64,000 nt of DNA, taken from JBHGXV01 sp041920505 (GTDB lineage: Bacteria > Bacillota > Bacilli > Brevibacillales > Brevibacillaceae). Positions 26,560 to 34,372 of this stretch are shown here, one piece after another; the stretch's first letter is position 1, and every line of letters begins with the position of its first letter. The stretch covers positions 1 to 64,000 of the forward strand of contig JBHGXV010000012.1 of assembly GCA_041920505.1 (NCBI GenBank), read 5' to 3'. Below the pieces are notes generated by a model. That model saw only the letters and a program-made list of their open reading frames with translations, was not told where the DNA came from and did no database searches. Made by a program: the position numbers and the translations under genes.

Positions 26560-27636
26560 TCAGCGGGCGCGAATCGCGTCCAGCATGGCGTGATCCAGCT
26601 TCTTCACCACGGAAACCAGCAGACGTTTGGCCGCCTCGTAGTCATCGCGGTGAATGATGGCGGCATGGCTGTGGATGTAACGCGCCGGGATTCCGATGAC
26701 CGCGGACGGCACACCTTTGCCCGTCGTATGCACGGCTCCGGCGTCGGTTCCCCCCTGTCCGACGTAAAACTGGTATTTGATCCCTTCCTGTTCACAGATG
26801 TCGATCAGCACATCGCGAAGCCCCGGAAGGAGGATCATCGTCCGATCCAGGATGCGCACCAACAGGCCGTCTCCCAGCTTGCCCATCTGCTCCGCAGATC
26901 CCGGCACATCACCGGCGGGGCTGGCGTCCAGCGCGAAGAAAATGTCGGGTTCTATCATCTGCGCCGCCGTTTTCGCCCCGCGCAGCCCGACCTCCTCCTG
27001 TACGGTTGCCCCGGCGTACACGACATTGGGATGGCCCGGCTGTTCATGCAATTCCTTCAACAGTTCGACGGCCAGCGCGCAGCCGTAGCGATTGTCCCAG
27101 GCCTTCGCCATCAGCTTTTTCTCGTTGGCCATCACCGTGAACGGGCAGATCGGCAGGATCGGCTGTCCGGGCCGCACTCCCAGCTTCTCCGCCTCTTCCC
27201 TGGAGTCGGCGCCGATGTCGATATACATGTGCTTGATCTCCATCGGTTTGTTGCGCACCTCGTCGCTCATCCCGTGCGGCGGCGTCGCTCCGATCACGCC
27301 CTGGATCGGTCCGTTCGGCGTGATCACCTGCACGCGCTGGGCGAGCAGCACCTGGCTCCACCATCCCCCCAGCGGCTGGAACGACAAAAAGCCTTTGTCG
27401 GAGATGCGGGTCACCATGAACCCGACCTCGTCCATGTGACCGGCGACGAGGATGCGCGGACCGTTCTCGTCGCCCCGCTTGATCCCGAAAATCCCGCCGA
27501 GGTGATCGGTCACGATCTCATCGGTATAACGAGATATGTATTCACGCATAATCGCCCGCACTTCCCCTTCGAAGCCGGGGGCGCCGGGCGCTTCGGTCAA
27601 TCTCTTCCACAGTTCCAGTTGAAACGTCTCAGACAC
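26560..27636 (-). CDS. M42-family metallo-aminopeptidase
   Basis: 358 residues of the M42 family (YsdC/FrvX, glutamyl and deblocking aminopeptidases). Metal and catalytic motifs: GHMDEVGFMV, KAWDNRYGC with the bridging aspartate, and VQEEVGLRGA with the catalytic and metal glutamates. Such enzymes are cytoplasmic tetrahedral assemblies that trim peptides. The gene stands back to back with the acyltransferase/racemase pair, with about 130 bases between the starts, and leads a two-gene unit with the 168-residue protein. A role as L-amino-acid deacylase in the neighbouring pathway is possible but not shown. Confidence 0.92.
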   Translation of the reverse strand: MSETFQLELWKRLTEAPGAPGFEGEVRAIMREYISRYTDEIVTDHLGGIFGIKRGDENGPRILVAGHMDEVGFMVTRISDKGFLSFQPLGGWWSQVLLAQRVQVITPNGPIQGVIGATPPHGMSDEVRNKPMEIKHMYIDIGADSREEAEKLGVRPGQPILPICPFTVMANEKKLMAKAWDNRYGCALAVELLKELHEQPGHPNVVYAGATVQEEVGLRGAKTAAQMIEPDIFFALDASPAGDVPGSAEQMGKLGDGLLVRILDRTMILLPGLRDVLIDICEQEGIKYQFYVGQGGTDAGAVHTTGKGVPSAVIGIPARYIHSHAAIIHRDDYEAAKRLLVSVVKKLDHAMLDAIRAR

Positions 27637-27765
27637 GTGTCATCCCTCCCATGTTTTCCCTCTCCATTATCGTGTACCCGATGGTAGATTGCAACCGTGC
27701 GTCGGCAGGAACCCAGGGCCCTGAACCCGAATAGTAGCAATACTCTCATCACGGGGTGAAAACGA

Positions 27766-28590
27766 ATGGCGATTACACTGAAACGATTGACGGAAAAAGC
27801 CGACCTGCAAACGCTTGAGATGCTGGAGGGGGCTGTCTGGAGCGAGGATTCGGTGATCCCGCTGCACATGACCTTGACGCTGGCCAAATTCGGCGGATTG
27901 TTTCTCGGCGCCTTCGACGGCGACGAAATGATCGGGTTTTTGTACAGTTTTCCCGGGTTTACGGACGGTGAACCCCACCTCTGCTCCCACATGCTCGGGT
28001 TTCTTCCCGCCTACCGCAAACGCGGGCTGGGCGTCCGCATGAAGTGGCGGCAACGGGAAGAAGCGCTCAAGCTGGGCCACACCAAGATCACCTGGACCTA
28101 CGACCCGCTGGAGGCGGTAAACGCCTACCTCAATCTCGCCAAGCTGGGCGGCGTCGTCCGCCGCTACCTGCCCAACTGCTACGGCGAGCTGAACGACGAG
28201 ATGAACCGGGGGCTACCGACAGACCGCTTCCTCGTCGAATGGTTCATCGCCAGCGAACGTGTGTCGCGCTACCACGCCGGGCAGCCAAAGCGCATCGTCC
28301 TGGACGCGGCCGTGCCGCAGGTGCTTTCCTGGAACCTCTCCCCTGCCGGTGTGCCTGTCCCCGGACAGTCTGAGACAAGCGTCGGCGAGCCGGTGATCGC
28401 GGTGCCGATCCCGTCCGATTTCCAGCAGGTAAAGCGGACAGACATGGGCATTGCCACCGAATGGCGCACCGTCACGCGCGAAGTGTTCCAGCGGTATCTG
28501 AACGCCGGGTACGCGGCGGTCGATGTGGTGCGCAGCCAGTCGCAACCGGTCGTCACCTATGTCTTGCAAAAAGGAGTGGAGTTGACGTGA
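27766..28590 (+). CDS. GNAT-family acyltransferase paired with racemase
   Basis: 274 residues with the GNAT fold in the first half (LGFLPAYRKRGLGVRMKWRQ is the acyl-CoA pyrophosphate loop). The second half contains a region reading AVPQVLSWNLSP. It matches the predicted acyltransferase group (COG3375) often found next to N-acylamino-acid racemases. In Geobacillus a protein of this kind is a succinyl-CoA:D-amino acid N-succinyltransferase. GGGGTGAAAACG supplies the ribosome site. It overlaps the racemase gene by four bases (GTGA), strong evidence for joint function. The acyl group and amino acid used here are inferred from that precedent only. Confidence 0.85.
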   Translation: MAITLKRLTEKADLQTLEMLEGAVWSEDSVIPLHMTLTLAKFGGLFLGAFDGDEMIGFLYSFPGFTDGEPHLCSHMLGFLPAYRKRGLGVRMKWRQREEALKLGHTKITWTYDPLEAVNAYLNLAKLGGVVRRYLPNCYGELNDEMNRGLPTDRFLVEWFIASERVSRYHAGQPKRIVLDAAVPQVLSWNLSPAGVPVPGQSETSVGEPVIAVPIPSDFQQVKRTDMGIATEWRTVTREVFQRYLNAGYAAVDVVRSQSQPVVTYVLQKGVELT

Positions 28591-29693
28591 AAATTGTCCG
28601 AATTGTCCTCAGGGAAGTGGCGATGACGCTGAAGTCCCCGTTTACCACCAGTTTTGGCACCACGACGGAAAAAGTGTTTCTCCTGGTGGAAGCGCATGAT
28701 GAGTCGGGCGTCGTCGGCTACGGCGAGTCGACGGCGATGACCGAGCCGTTTTACAACGAGGAGACGCTGAAAACCAATCATCACATCCTGCGCGACTTTC
28801 TCATTCCGCTGGTGCTGCACCGGCCATTGCGCCACCCGGACGACGCAAACGCACTGTTTGCCCCCATCCGGCGCAACCAGATGGCCAAGGCGGCGTTGGA
28901 AGGGGCCATCTGGGACGTCTGGGCCAAACGGGAGCGCCTGTCGCTTTCCCGGGCAATAGGCGGAGAAAAAACAGCGATTCCCGTCGGCGTCAGCATCGGG
29001 ATTCAACCGGACGTGACCGCCATGCTGAAGCAAGTGGAGCGCTACCTCGCCCATGGATACCAACGGATCAAGGTAAAAATCAAGCCCGGCTTCGACGTGG
29101 AGGTGATTGCCGCCATTCGCCGCGCGTTTGGCGACATTCCGTTGATGGCCGACGCCAACTCCGCCTACACGCTGGAAGACGTCGAACTGTTGAAACAATT
29201 GGACGAGTACGGCTTGATGATGATCGAGCAACCGCTGGCCCACGACGACATCGTCGATCACGCGGTGCTGCAGCGCCAACTGTCCACCCCCATCTGCCTG
29301 GACGAGAGTATCCACACCGTCGAAGACGCCCGCAAAGCCCTCGATTTGGGCAGCGGCCGGATCATCAATATCAAGGTGGGACGCGTCGGGGGCTTGAGCC
29401 ACGCCAAACGGATTCACGACCTGTGTCAAAAGCGAGGTGTGCCGGTGTGGTGCGGCGGCATGCTGGAGTCCGGCGTCGGCCGCGCCCACAATGTGGCAAT
29501 CACCACCTTGCCCGGCTTCACCCTCCCCGGAGACACATCCGGATCGGATCGGTACTGGGACGAAGACATCATCGAACCGGCGGTGCAGGTGGAGAACGGC
29601 TTCATCCGCGTCCCGACCGCTCCGGGCATCGGTTACGACGTATACCGCAAGCGGCTGGATACGTGCACGCTGGCCAGCGAGACCTACAAGTAA
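28587..29693 (+). CDS. Enolase-superfamily N-acylamino-acid racemase / o-succinylbenzoate synthase
   Basis: 368 residues, starting at a GTG that overlaps the acyltransferase stop, with AAAAGGAG upstream. It belongs to the muconate-lactonising subgroup of the enolase superfamily: catalytic KVK in RIKVKIKPG, metal ligands in MADANSAY, MIEQPL and CLDESI, and the opposite-face lysine in NIKVGRVGG. Members catalyse o-succinylbenzoate synthesis (MenC), N-succinylamino-acid racemisation, or both. With no menaquinone genes around and a GNAT partner, racemisation of N-acylated amino acids is the better guess. Sequence alone cannot exclude a MenC role, and promiscuity is known in this family. Confidence 0.9.
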   Translation: MKIVRIVLREVAMTLKSPFTTSFGTTTEKVFLLVEAHDESGVVGYGESTAMTEPFYNEETLKTNHHILRDFLIPLVLHRPLRHPDDANALFAPIRRNQMAKAALEGAIWDVWAKRERLSLSRAIGGEKTAIPVGVSIGIQPDVTAMLKQVERYLAHGYQRIKVKIKPGFDVEVIAAIRRAFGDIPLMADANSAYTLEDVELLKQLDEYGLMMIEQPLAHDDIVDHAVLQRQLSTPICLDESIHTVEDARKALDLGSGRIINIKVGRVGGLSHAKRIHDLCQKRGVPVWCGGMLESGVGRAHNVAITTLPGFTLPGDTSGSDRYWDEDIIEPAVQVENGFIRVPTAPGIGYDVYRKRLDTCTLASETYK

Positions 29694-29700
29694 CGGCGTT

Positions 29701-30924
29701 TTATTTTCCCGGGTCCTTTTCCTTGCGGCGAAACGGGAAGGGGCTTCTTACGTCCGCTACTGTTTTGGATGCCCGCCCCGGGGCGACTTCGGCGAGATGA
29801 ACCAGGATACAGACAAACGTAAACGCCGCCAAAAGCACGAATCCGTAAAAGTAACTCCCGGTGAAGTCGCGCACGGCCCCGAGCACGATTGGCGGGAAGA
29901 ACCCGCCGATCCCCCCGGCCGCCCCGACCACGCCCGTCACCGCTCCGGTATTGGCCGGGGCCACCTCCGGCACCAGTTTGAACACCGCCCCGTTCCCCGC
30001 TCCGACGAGAAACGCGATCCCGAGCGACGCCAGACTGAAAAAGACGATGCTGCGGGTGAGAAACGCGAGCAGCAACGCCCCGATCAACACCCCGACGAAC
30101 AACACCAGCAACACCCGGCTGGCCCCCGTCCGATCCGCCAGATAGCCGCCAACCGGGCGCATAAAGGTAGCCAGCAGGACGAACCCGGCGGCACGAAATC
30201 CGGCGTCCACCGGCGTCAGCCCGAACAAGTCCTGCAACAGCGTGGGCAGGTAGAGGCTAAACGAGACAAAGCCGCCAAACGTCAAAAAGTAGAACAGCGA
30301 CAGCACCCACACCCGTCTCTCCTTTAGCACTGACAACGCCGATCGAAACGTCTTCACTTCCGCCGGTTTGGGCAGATCGCGCGTGGTCAGCCAAAACAGC
30401 ACCGCCATGACGCCAACGGCGACAGCCAGACTCCAGAAAGCCCAGGAGATGCTGTAGCGCTCGGCAATCGTCGGCAAGGCAAACCCGGCCACCGCCGTAC
30501 CCAGGTTGCCCATGCCGGTCAACCCAAGGACCACCCCCTGTTGCTCCGGCGGATACCAGCGGGAGACATAGGCGATCGCGATGGCAAACGAAGTTCCCGC
30601 CATCCCGATGAAAAATGCCCAAAACAACAGCGCTCCGTACGAATGGGCAAATCCGGCAGCCGTCATCGGCAGGATCAAAAACAGCATGAGCAAGGTATAC
30701 ACCTTTCGCCCGCCAAACCGGTCGGTGAAAATTCCCAGCGGAATCCGCATCAACGACCCCAGCAATACCGGTGTCGCGACCAGCATGCTTTTCTCGGTGG
30801 AACTTAACCCGTACAGCTTTTGCAGCGTGTTGGCCAACGGCGAAAAAACCGCCCAGACGGCAAAACAGACAATCATCGCCGCCGTGGACAAAACCAGTGC
30901 AGACGTACGCCCTTTCCTTTCCAT
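29701..30924 (-). CDS. NarK-type (nitrate/nitrite) MFS transporter
   Basis: About 407 residues, 12 membrane segments. Nitrate-porter type signatures are GIFTDRFGGRKVY in loop 2-3 and glycine-rich helices (GLTGMGNLGTAVAGF and GVVGAAGGIGGFFPP), as in NarK/NasA proteins. It therefore probably moves nitrate or nitrite. No nitrate reductase is in the window. Start: the frame opens at 30963, but GGGGTG lies eight bases before the ATG at 30922-30924 and this start puts the first helix near the N-terminus. It ends seven bases from the stop of the racemase on the other strand. Confidence 0.85.
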   Translation of the reverse strand: MERKGRTSALVLSTAAMIVCFAVWAVFSPLANTLQKLYGLSSTEKSMLVATPVLLGSLMRIPLGIFTDRFGGRKVYTLLMLFLILPMTAAGFAHSYGALLFWAFFIGMAGTSFAIAIAYVSRWYPPEQQGVVLGLTGMGNLGTAVAGFALPTIAERYSISWAFWSLAVAVGVMAVLFWLTTRDLPKPAEVKTFRSALSVLKERRVWVLSLFYFLTFGGFVSFSLYLPTLLQDLFGLTPVDAGFRAAGFVLLATFMRPVGGYLADRTGASRVLLVLFVGVLIGALLLAFLTRSIVFFSLASLGIAFLVGAGNGAVFKLVPEVAPANTGAVTGVVGAAGGIGGFFPPIVLGAVRDFTGSYFYGFVLLAAFTFVCILVHLAEVAPGRASKTVADVRSPFPFRRKEKDPGK

Positions 30925-31120
30925 GTCGGTTACACCCCGTTGCGCGAAAATATGGTGATCCATTCATTTCCTGATTACGGATAGTATGCCGTCTATCTCC
31001 TGCCGTATTCGATCCCACACCCCAGTCGTCCTCCCGTCCGTACCGCTCCGCTTTTCCCGCCGGACCGTTGCATGGTACACTGGGGCTACATGATCAACAG
31101 ACCAAGGAAGGTACGATCAT

Positions 31121-32419
31121 ATGAACAACCGTTTTGACGTCATCGTAATCGGCGGCGGCCCCGCCGGACTGATGGCCAGTTCCGCCGCCGCTCGCGAGGG
31201 AGCCAGCGTCTGCCTCGTGGAAAAAGGGGAGAAGCTGGGGCGCAAGCTGATCATCTCCGGGGGCGGCCGCTGCAATGTGACCAACGCCAAGGAACTGGAC
31301 GAACTGATCAAGCAAATGCCCGGAAACGGCCGGTTCATGTACAGCGCGTTCGCCCAGTTCAGCAACCAAGACATCATCCGCTTTTTCGAGCAGTTGGGCG
31401 TGAAGCTGAAAGAAGAAGACCGCGGCCGGATGTTTCCCATAACCGACAAGGCGATCACCGTGGCCAACGCGCTGATCAACCACATCAAACGGCAAGGCGT
31501 CCAGATTCGTCTCAACAGTCCGGTCGAGCGCGTCCGCTACGAAAACGGACACTGCTGCGGCGTTCGGCTGAAATCAGGCGAATGTCTGGACGCGCCGTGT
31601 GTGATCATCGCCGTCGGCGGCTGCTCCGTTCCGCAGACCGGCTCCACCGGGGACGGATACGCGTGGGCGCGCGAGGCCGGACACACGATCACCGACCTTT
31701 ACCCCACCGAGGTGCCGCTGGTCGCAAGCGATCCGTTTATCCGCGAAAGACGGCTGCAAGGGCTCTCGCTGCGCGACATTGAGCTGACGTTGTACAACCC
31801 CAAGGGTAAAAAAGTCTCCACCCAGGACGGCGACATGATTTTCACCCACTTCGGCCTATCCGGTCCGGCCGCCTTGCGGATGGGCCACTATGTCTCCGTC
31901 ACCCGGCGGAAAACGGGCGACACGCCGCTTTTGCTCACCCTGGACGTGATGCCCGCCAAAAGCGTCGACGACGTCTTCGCGGAGAGCTGGAAACTTCTGG
32001 AGTCTCAACCGAAGAAAACGGCCAAGAACGCGATCAAAGGTTTTTTGCCCGAGCGGCTCATCCCGTTGTTGCTCGAAGAGGCCGAGATCGCCGAAGACAC
32101 CGCCGCAAGCCACGTCTCCAAGAAACAGTGGACCCGGTTTGCTCAACTGGTCAAAGCGCTTCCGCTGACCATTACCGGCACGCTTTCGCTTCAGGAGGCG
32201 TTCATCACCGGCGGCGGTGTCAGCGTCAAGGAGATCGATCCCGCCACCATGCAGTCCAAGCTGATGCCCGGCCTGTTTTTCGCCGGTGAAGTGATGGACG
32301 TGCACGCCCACACCGGCGGCTACAACATTACCATCGCGTTCGCCTCCGGCCACGTCGCCGGCACGCACAGTGCCCGTCTGGCTCTGGCCCAGCGCCGCAA
32401 CCAACAACCAACACCCTAA
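31121..32419 (+). CDS. YhiN/HI0933-family FAD flavoprotein
   Basis: 432 residues. Rossmann FAD site VIVIGGGPAGLMAS near the start, the family hallmark GRKLIISGGGRCNVTNA at about 40-56, and the C-terminal GEVMDVHAHTGGYNITIAFASG. These are features of the BaiN/YhiN (aminoacetone oxidase-like) flavoproteins, whose physiological reaction is poorly known. The ATG follows AAGGAAGG. It appears to be a single-gene unit closed by a strong terminator. Confidence 0.93.
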   Translation: MNNRFDVIVIGGGPAGLMASSAAAREGASVCLVEKGEKLGRKLIISGGGRCNVTNAKELDELIKQMPGNGRFMYSAFAQFSNQDIIRFFEQLGVKLKEEDRGRMFPITDKAITVANALINHIKRQGVQIRLNSPVERVRYENGHCCGVRLKSGECLDAPCVIIAVGGCSVPQTGSTGDGYAWAREAGHTITDLYPTEVPLVASDPFIRERRLQGLSLRDIELTLYNPKGKKVSTQDGDMIFTHFGLSGPAALRMGHYVSVTRRKTGDTPLLLTLDVMPAKSVDDVFAESWKLLESQPKKTAKNAIKGFLPERLIPLLLEEAEIAEDTAASHVSKKQWTRFAQLVKALPLTITGTLSLQEAFITGGGVSVKEIDPATMQSKLMPGLFFAGEVMDVHAHTGGYNITIAFASGHVAGTHSARLALAQRRNQQPTP

Positions 32420-32474
32420 AAAGCCAGTCCCTTTCGCCGCTCCGTCACGCGGAAAAAGGGACTGGCTTTTCGTT
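32418..32474 (+). terminator. Strong terminator of the flavoprotein gene
   Basis: AAAAGCCAGTCCCTTT at the left pairs with AAAGGGACTGGCTTTT at the right around a 20-base loop, followed by CGTTT. The stem can work on both strands. Confidence 0.85.
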
Positions 32475-32507
32475 TGGCGACGGGTCCGGCCCCGCACGAT
32501 CGCGCAA

Positions 32508-32666
32508 TTACTGCGCCCGGTCAGCGGACGCTTCGATGCGCCTCGGCTCCTGTTTAGCTTCCTCTTGAAGCAGCGGCCCCTCATCCTGCTCGGGCTTGTG
32601 TTTCGTGGCGTACGCCCCCACTTCTTGCAGATCGAGAATCTCTTCTTCCCGGTTGCGTTCTGTCAT
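32508..32666 (-). CDS. Small acidic protein, 52 residues
   Basis: 53 codons from ATG at 32664-32666 to TAA at 32508-32510. AAAGGAGAA lies eight bases upstream, a strong site. The product is highly charged (MTERNREEEILDLQEVGAYA at the start) with no hydrophobic segment and no family I recognise. It lies opposite to, and just past, the flavoprotein terminator. Confidence 0.65.
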   Translation of the reverse strand: MTERNREEEILDLQEVGAYATKHKPEQDEGPLLQEEAKQEPRRIEASADRAQ

Positions 32667-32837
32667 CACCATTCTCCTTTCATCGCCAGTCTAGGCTAGT
32701 CTCCCCCCGTCTTCGCCGCGTGTATGCACAGCAAGTGCCTCCTCCTTGGAGCCCCACTGACAGCCCCGCCGCAAAATTTTATTCCATTTCAGGTGGAAAT
32801 TTGTTTGAAGCCTGTCCAAACGGGGTAAAATGAAATC

Positions 32838-32912
32838 CAGGTGCTCTTCATCCTCGAAGAGCGTTTCAGAACCCTACTCCCCCTAAAGTAGTGGGTTGCT
32901 GATTCTCACACC
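32838..32912 (-). mobile_element. Possible IS200/IS605-type right end or TnpB guide-RNA scaffold remnant
   Basis: Read on the minus strand, the block runs GTGTGAGAATCAGCAACCC, then a hairpin (32870-32897; CCCACTAC against GTAGGG around TTTAGGG), then GTTCTGAAACGCTC and a second hairpin GCTCTTC/GAAGAGC (32843-32862). The order GTGTGAGAATC followed by an AACCC...GGGTT hairpin resembles the right ends of IS605-family elements, where the TnpB-associated RNA is encoded. No tnpA or tnpB is present nearby. The resemblance is from memory and needs a search. Confidence 0.3.
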
Positions 32913-32932
32913 TCTACTCCCTTTATCTCTTG

Positions 32933-32961
32933 GAGCGTCGTGCAAGCGGCGCTCGCTTTTT
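32933..32961 (+). terminator. Terminator-like hairpin
   Basis: GAGCGTCG and CGGCGCTC around TGCAAG, then GCTTTTTTTC on the plus strand. No plus-strand gene ends just before it, so it may close a small RNA or a lost gene. Confidence 0.6.
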
Positions 32962-33086
32962 TTCTATTATCCTACCTGTTCTTCTGACGGACTGTAAAAG
33001 AAAGGGAGCCAGCTTCTGCTCACGAAACGAATTGATGAACAATTGCGTCTAATTATATAAATTATATAATTGAGAGAAGGGGGGAT

Positions 33087-33509
33087 TTGGTATATGTGCA
33101 CAAGATGTTACTCATTCTTGCATTGAATTTCGCATTTCTTACAGCTTGCGGAAGTCAACCGGAAAAACCTATCGATCTTAAACCTGTGCGATTCACTGAG
33201 CTTTATCGTGGCGATTTGACAAAAGTGGATGCGTTGACCATAAGGAGCGGGAGCACAGGTGAAGTAAGAACCATCACCGATAAAGCAACAATTGCCCGAT
33301 GGCTTGATTTGATGAAAACCATTCGCTTTGTTCCCGACCCTAACCAAGAACCGAGAAGCGGCTGGATCTATTGGGTTGCTTTGTATGAAGGGGAAACCAA
33401 AGTATTCGAGTTTCATCCCAATCAGATCCATGGTGTGTATTACATCCCGGATGAACAAGTCATTTCAAGCGTGAACGAACTGTTTCAATACGCGAAAAAA
33501 GCAAAATGA
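33087..33509 (+). CDS. Putative lipoprotein, about 140 residues
   Basis: Signal peptide with lipobox FLTAC (cysteine about residue 21), then a compact domain with TDKATIARWLDLMKTIRF in the middle. Helical and strand segments suggest a small globular extracytoplasmic protein. Either the TTG at 33087 or the GTG at 33096 may start it; the AGAAGGGGGG site fits both loosely. GC content is visibly lower than in the surrounding chromosome. No family beyond a generic lipoprotein is recognised. A Dps gene follows after about 150 bases. Confidence 0.75.
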   Translation: MVYVHKMLLILALNFAFLTACGSQPEKPIDLKPVRFTELYRGDLTKVDALTIRSGSTGEVRTITDKATIARWLDLMKTIRFVPDPNQEPRSGWIYWVALYEGETKVFEFHPNQIHGVYYIPDEQVISSVNELFQYAKKAK

Positions 33510-33655
33510 AGCGAGCTCTCCGCACTGCCCCGTTCTTTGCCGAAGAAAATGATCGACAGTCTCGTTTGGGAAAACGAACTTTGCCAACAGACCGGAATCC
33601 TTTCAGAATCTGTGGGATACTAAACGTGAAAAACCATGCCGAAAGAGGTGCTGAC

Positions 33656-34090
33656 ATGAATCTGACCGATATCCTGAACAAGCAAGTCGCGAACTGGACC
33701 GTCTTATACGTCAAACTGCACAATTATCATTGGTACGTAAAAGGGCAACAGTTTTTTACACTCCACACCAAATTCGAGGAATTGTACAACGAAGCGGCTC
33801 TACACATTGATGAATTGGCGGAACGATTGCTGGCGCTAGGCGGAAAACCCGTCGCAACCATGAGCGGATGTTTGCAATTGGCGTCCGTACAGGAAGCTTC
33901 CGGAAATGAAACCGCTGAACAGATGGTTCAATCCACGGTCAATGATTTTAAGCAAATCATCGGCGAATTGAAAGAAGGGATGAACGCCGCGGAATCGGTA
34001 CATGACGAAACAACGGGAGATATGTTATTGGCGATTCACTCCAGCCTGGAAAAGCACGTCTGGATGCTGAATTCGTTTTTGGGCAAATGA
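33656..34090 (+). CDS. dps: Dps-family ferritin-like protein
   Basis: 144 residues, start chosen at the ATG of 33656 behind AGAGGTG; an in-frame extension back to 33506 has no site and no homology. The ferroxidase region reads LHNYHWYVKG, LHTKFEELYN and HIDELAERL, giving the His, Glu and Asp ligands shared by Dps dodecamers at subunit interfaces. It should store iron and protect DNA from peroxide. In Bacillus such genes (mrgA) are PerR-controlled; I could not identify a Per box. It lies in the lower-GC patch. Confidence 0.93.
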   Translation: MNLTDILNKQVANWTVLYVKLHNYHWYVKGQQFFTLHTKFEELYNEAALHIDELAERLLALGGKPVATMSGCLQLASVQEASGNETAEQMVQSTVNDFKQIIGELKEGMNAAESVHDETTGDMLLAIHSSLEKHVWMLNSFLGK

Positions 34091-34139
34091 TCATACATCA
34101 CCAGCGACCAGGCAACTGCCTGGCCGCACGGTAAACGAA

Positions 34140-34162
34140 ACGCCCCTCACGACGAGGGGCGT
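34140..34162. terminator. Terminator between dps and the small membrane gene
   Basis: ACGCCCCTC (34140-34148) and GAGGGGCGT (34154-34162). The minus strand continues TTCGTTT, the plus strand CTCTT, so it probably serves the minus-strand operon and perhaps both. Confidence 0.75.
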
Positions 34163-34165
34163 CTC

Positions 34166-34372
34166 TTATGTCATGCTGATCCGATACAAAAGAGCCAATC
34201 CCGCCAGGATAAAGGCGAAACCGAGCAGGAAAAAGGTGTTGGCACGTTGCTTGATGCGGCGTTCGTCACCGCGGAAATGAGCGGAGAGACGGCGCTGCCA
34301 GCGCTGGGTGCGGGGTTGCAGCATGACGAGTACACCGACGGCGATCAGAAACAGCGGCAGGAACGTCGGCAT
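34166..34372 (-). CDS. Small two-helix membrane protein, 68 residues
   Basis: Two hydrophobic helices (about 3-19 and 46-64) connected by a basic loop (RTQRWQRRLSAHFRGDERRIKQR). Its ATG overlaps the stop of the large EzrA-like gene as TGATG, so translation is coupled. No recognised family. Co-expression with the EzrA-like protein suggests a role at the membrane in the same process, which is inference. Confidence 0.75.
   Translation of the reverse strand: MPTFLPLFLIAVGVLVMLQPRTQRWQRRLSAHFRGDERRIKQRANTFFLLGFAFILAGLALLYRISMT

Larger units (their letters stand above)
32667..33086. other. Gene-free stretch with structured elements
   Basis: About 420 bases without a convincing gene. It holds a 5'-region with little structure, a hairpin-rich block that resembles an IS200/IS605-type end (described separately), and a terminator-like hairpin. 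The right third becomes AT-rich (ATTATATAA repeated around 33050-33070) and probably contains the promoter of the lipoprotein gene. Confidence 0.6.

Noticed and set aside
33506..33655. N-terminal extension of the Dps frame
   Set aside because: The extra 50 residues are unlike any Dps and a proper ribosome site lies before the internal ATG.
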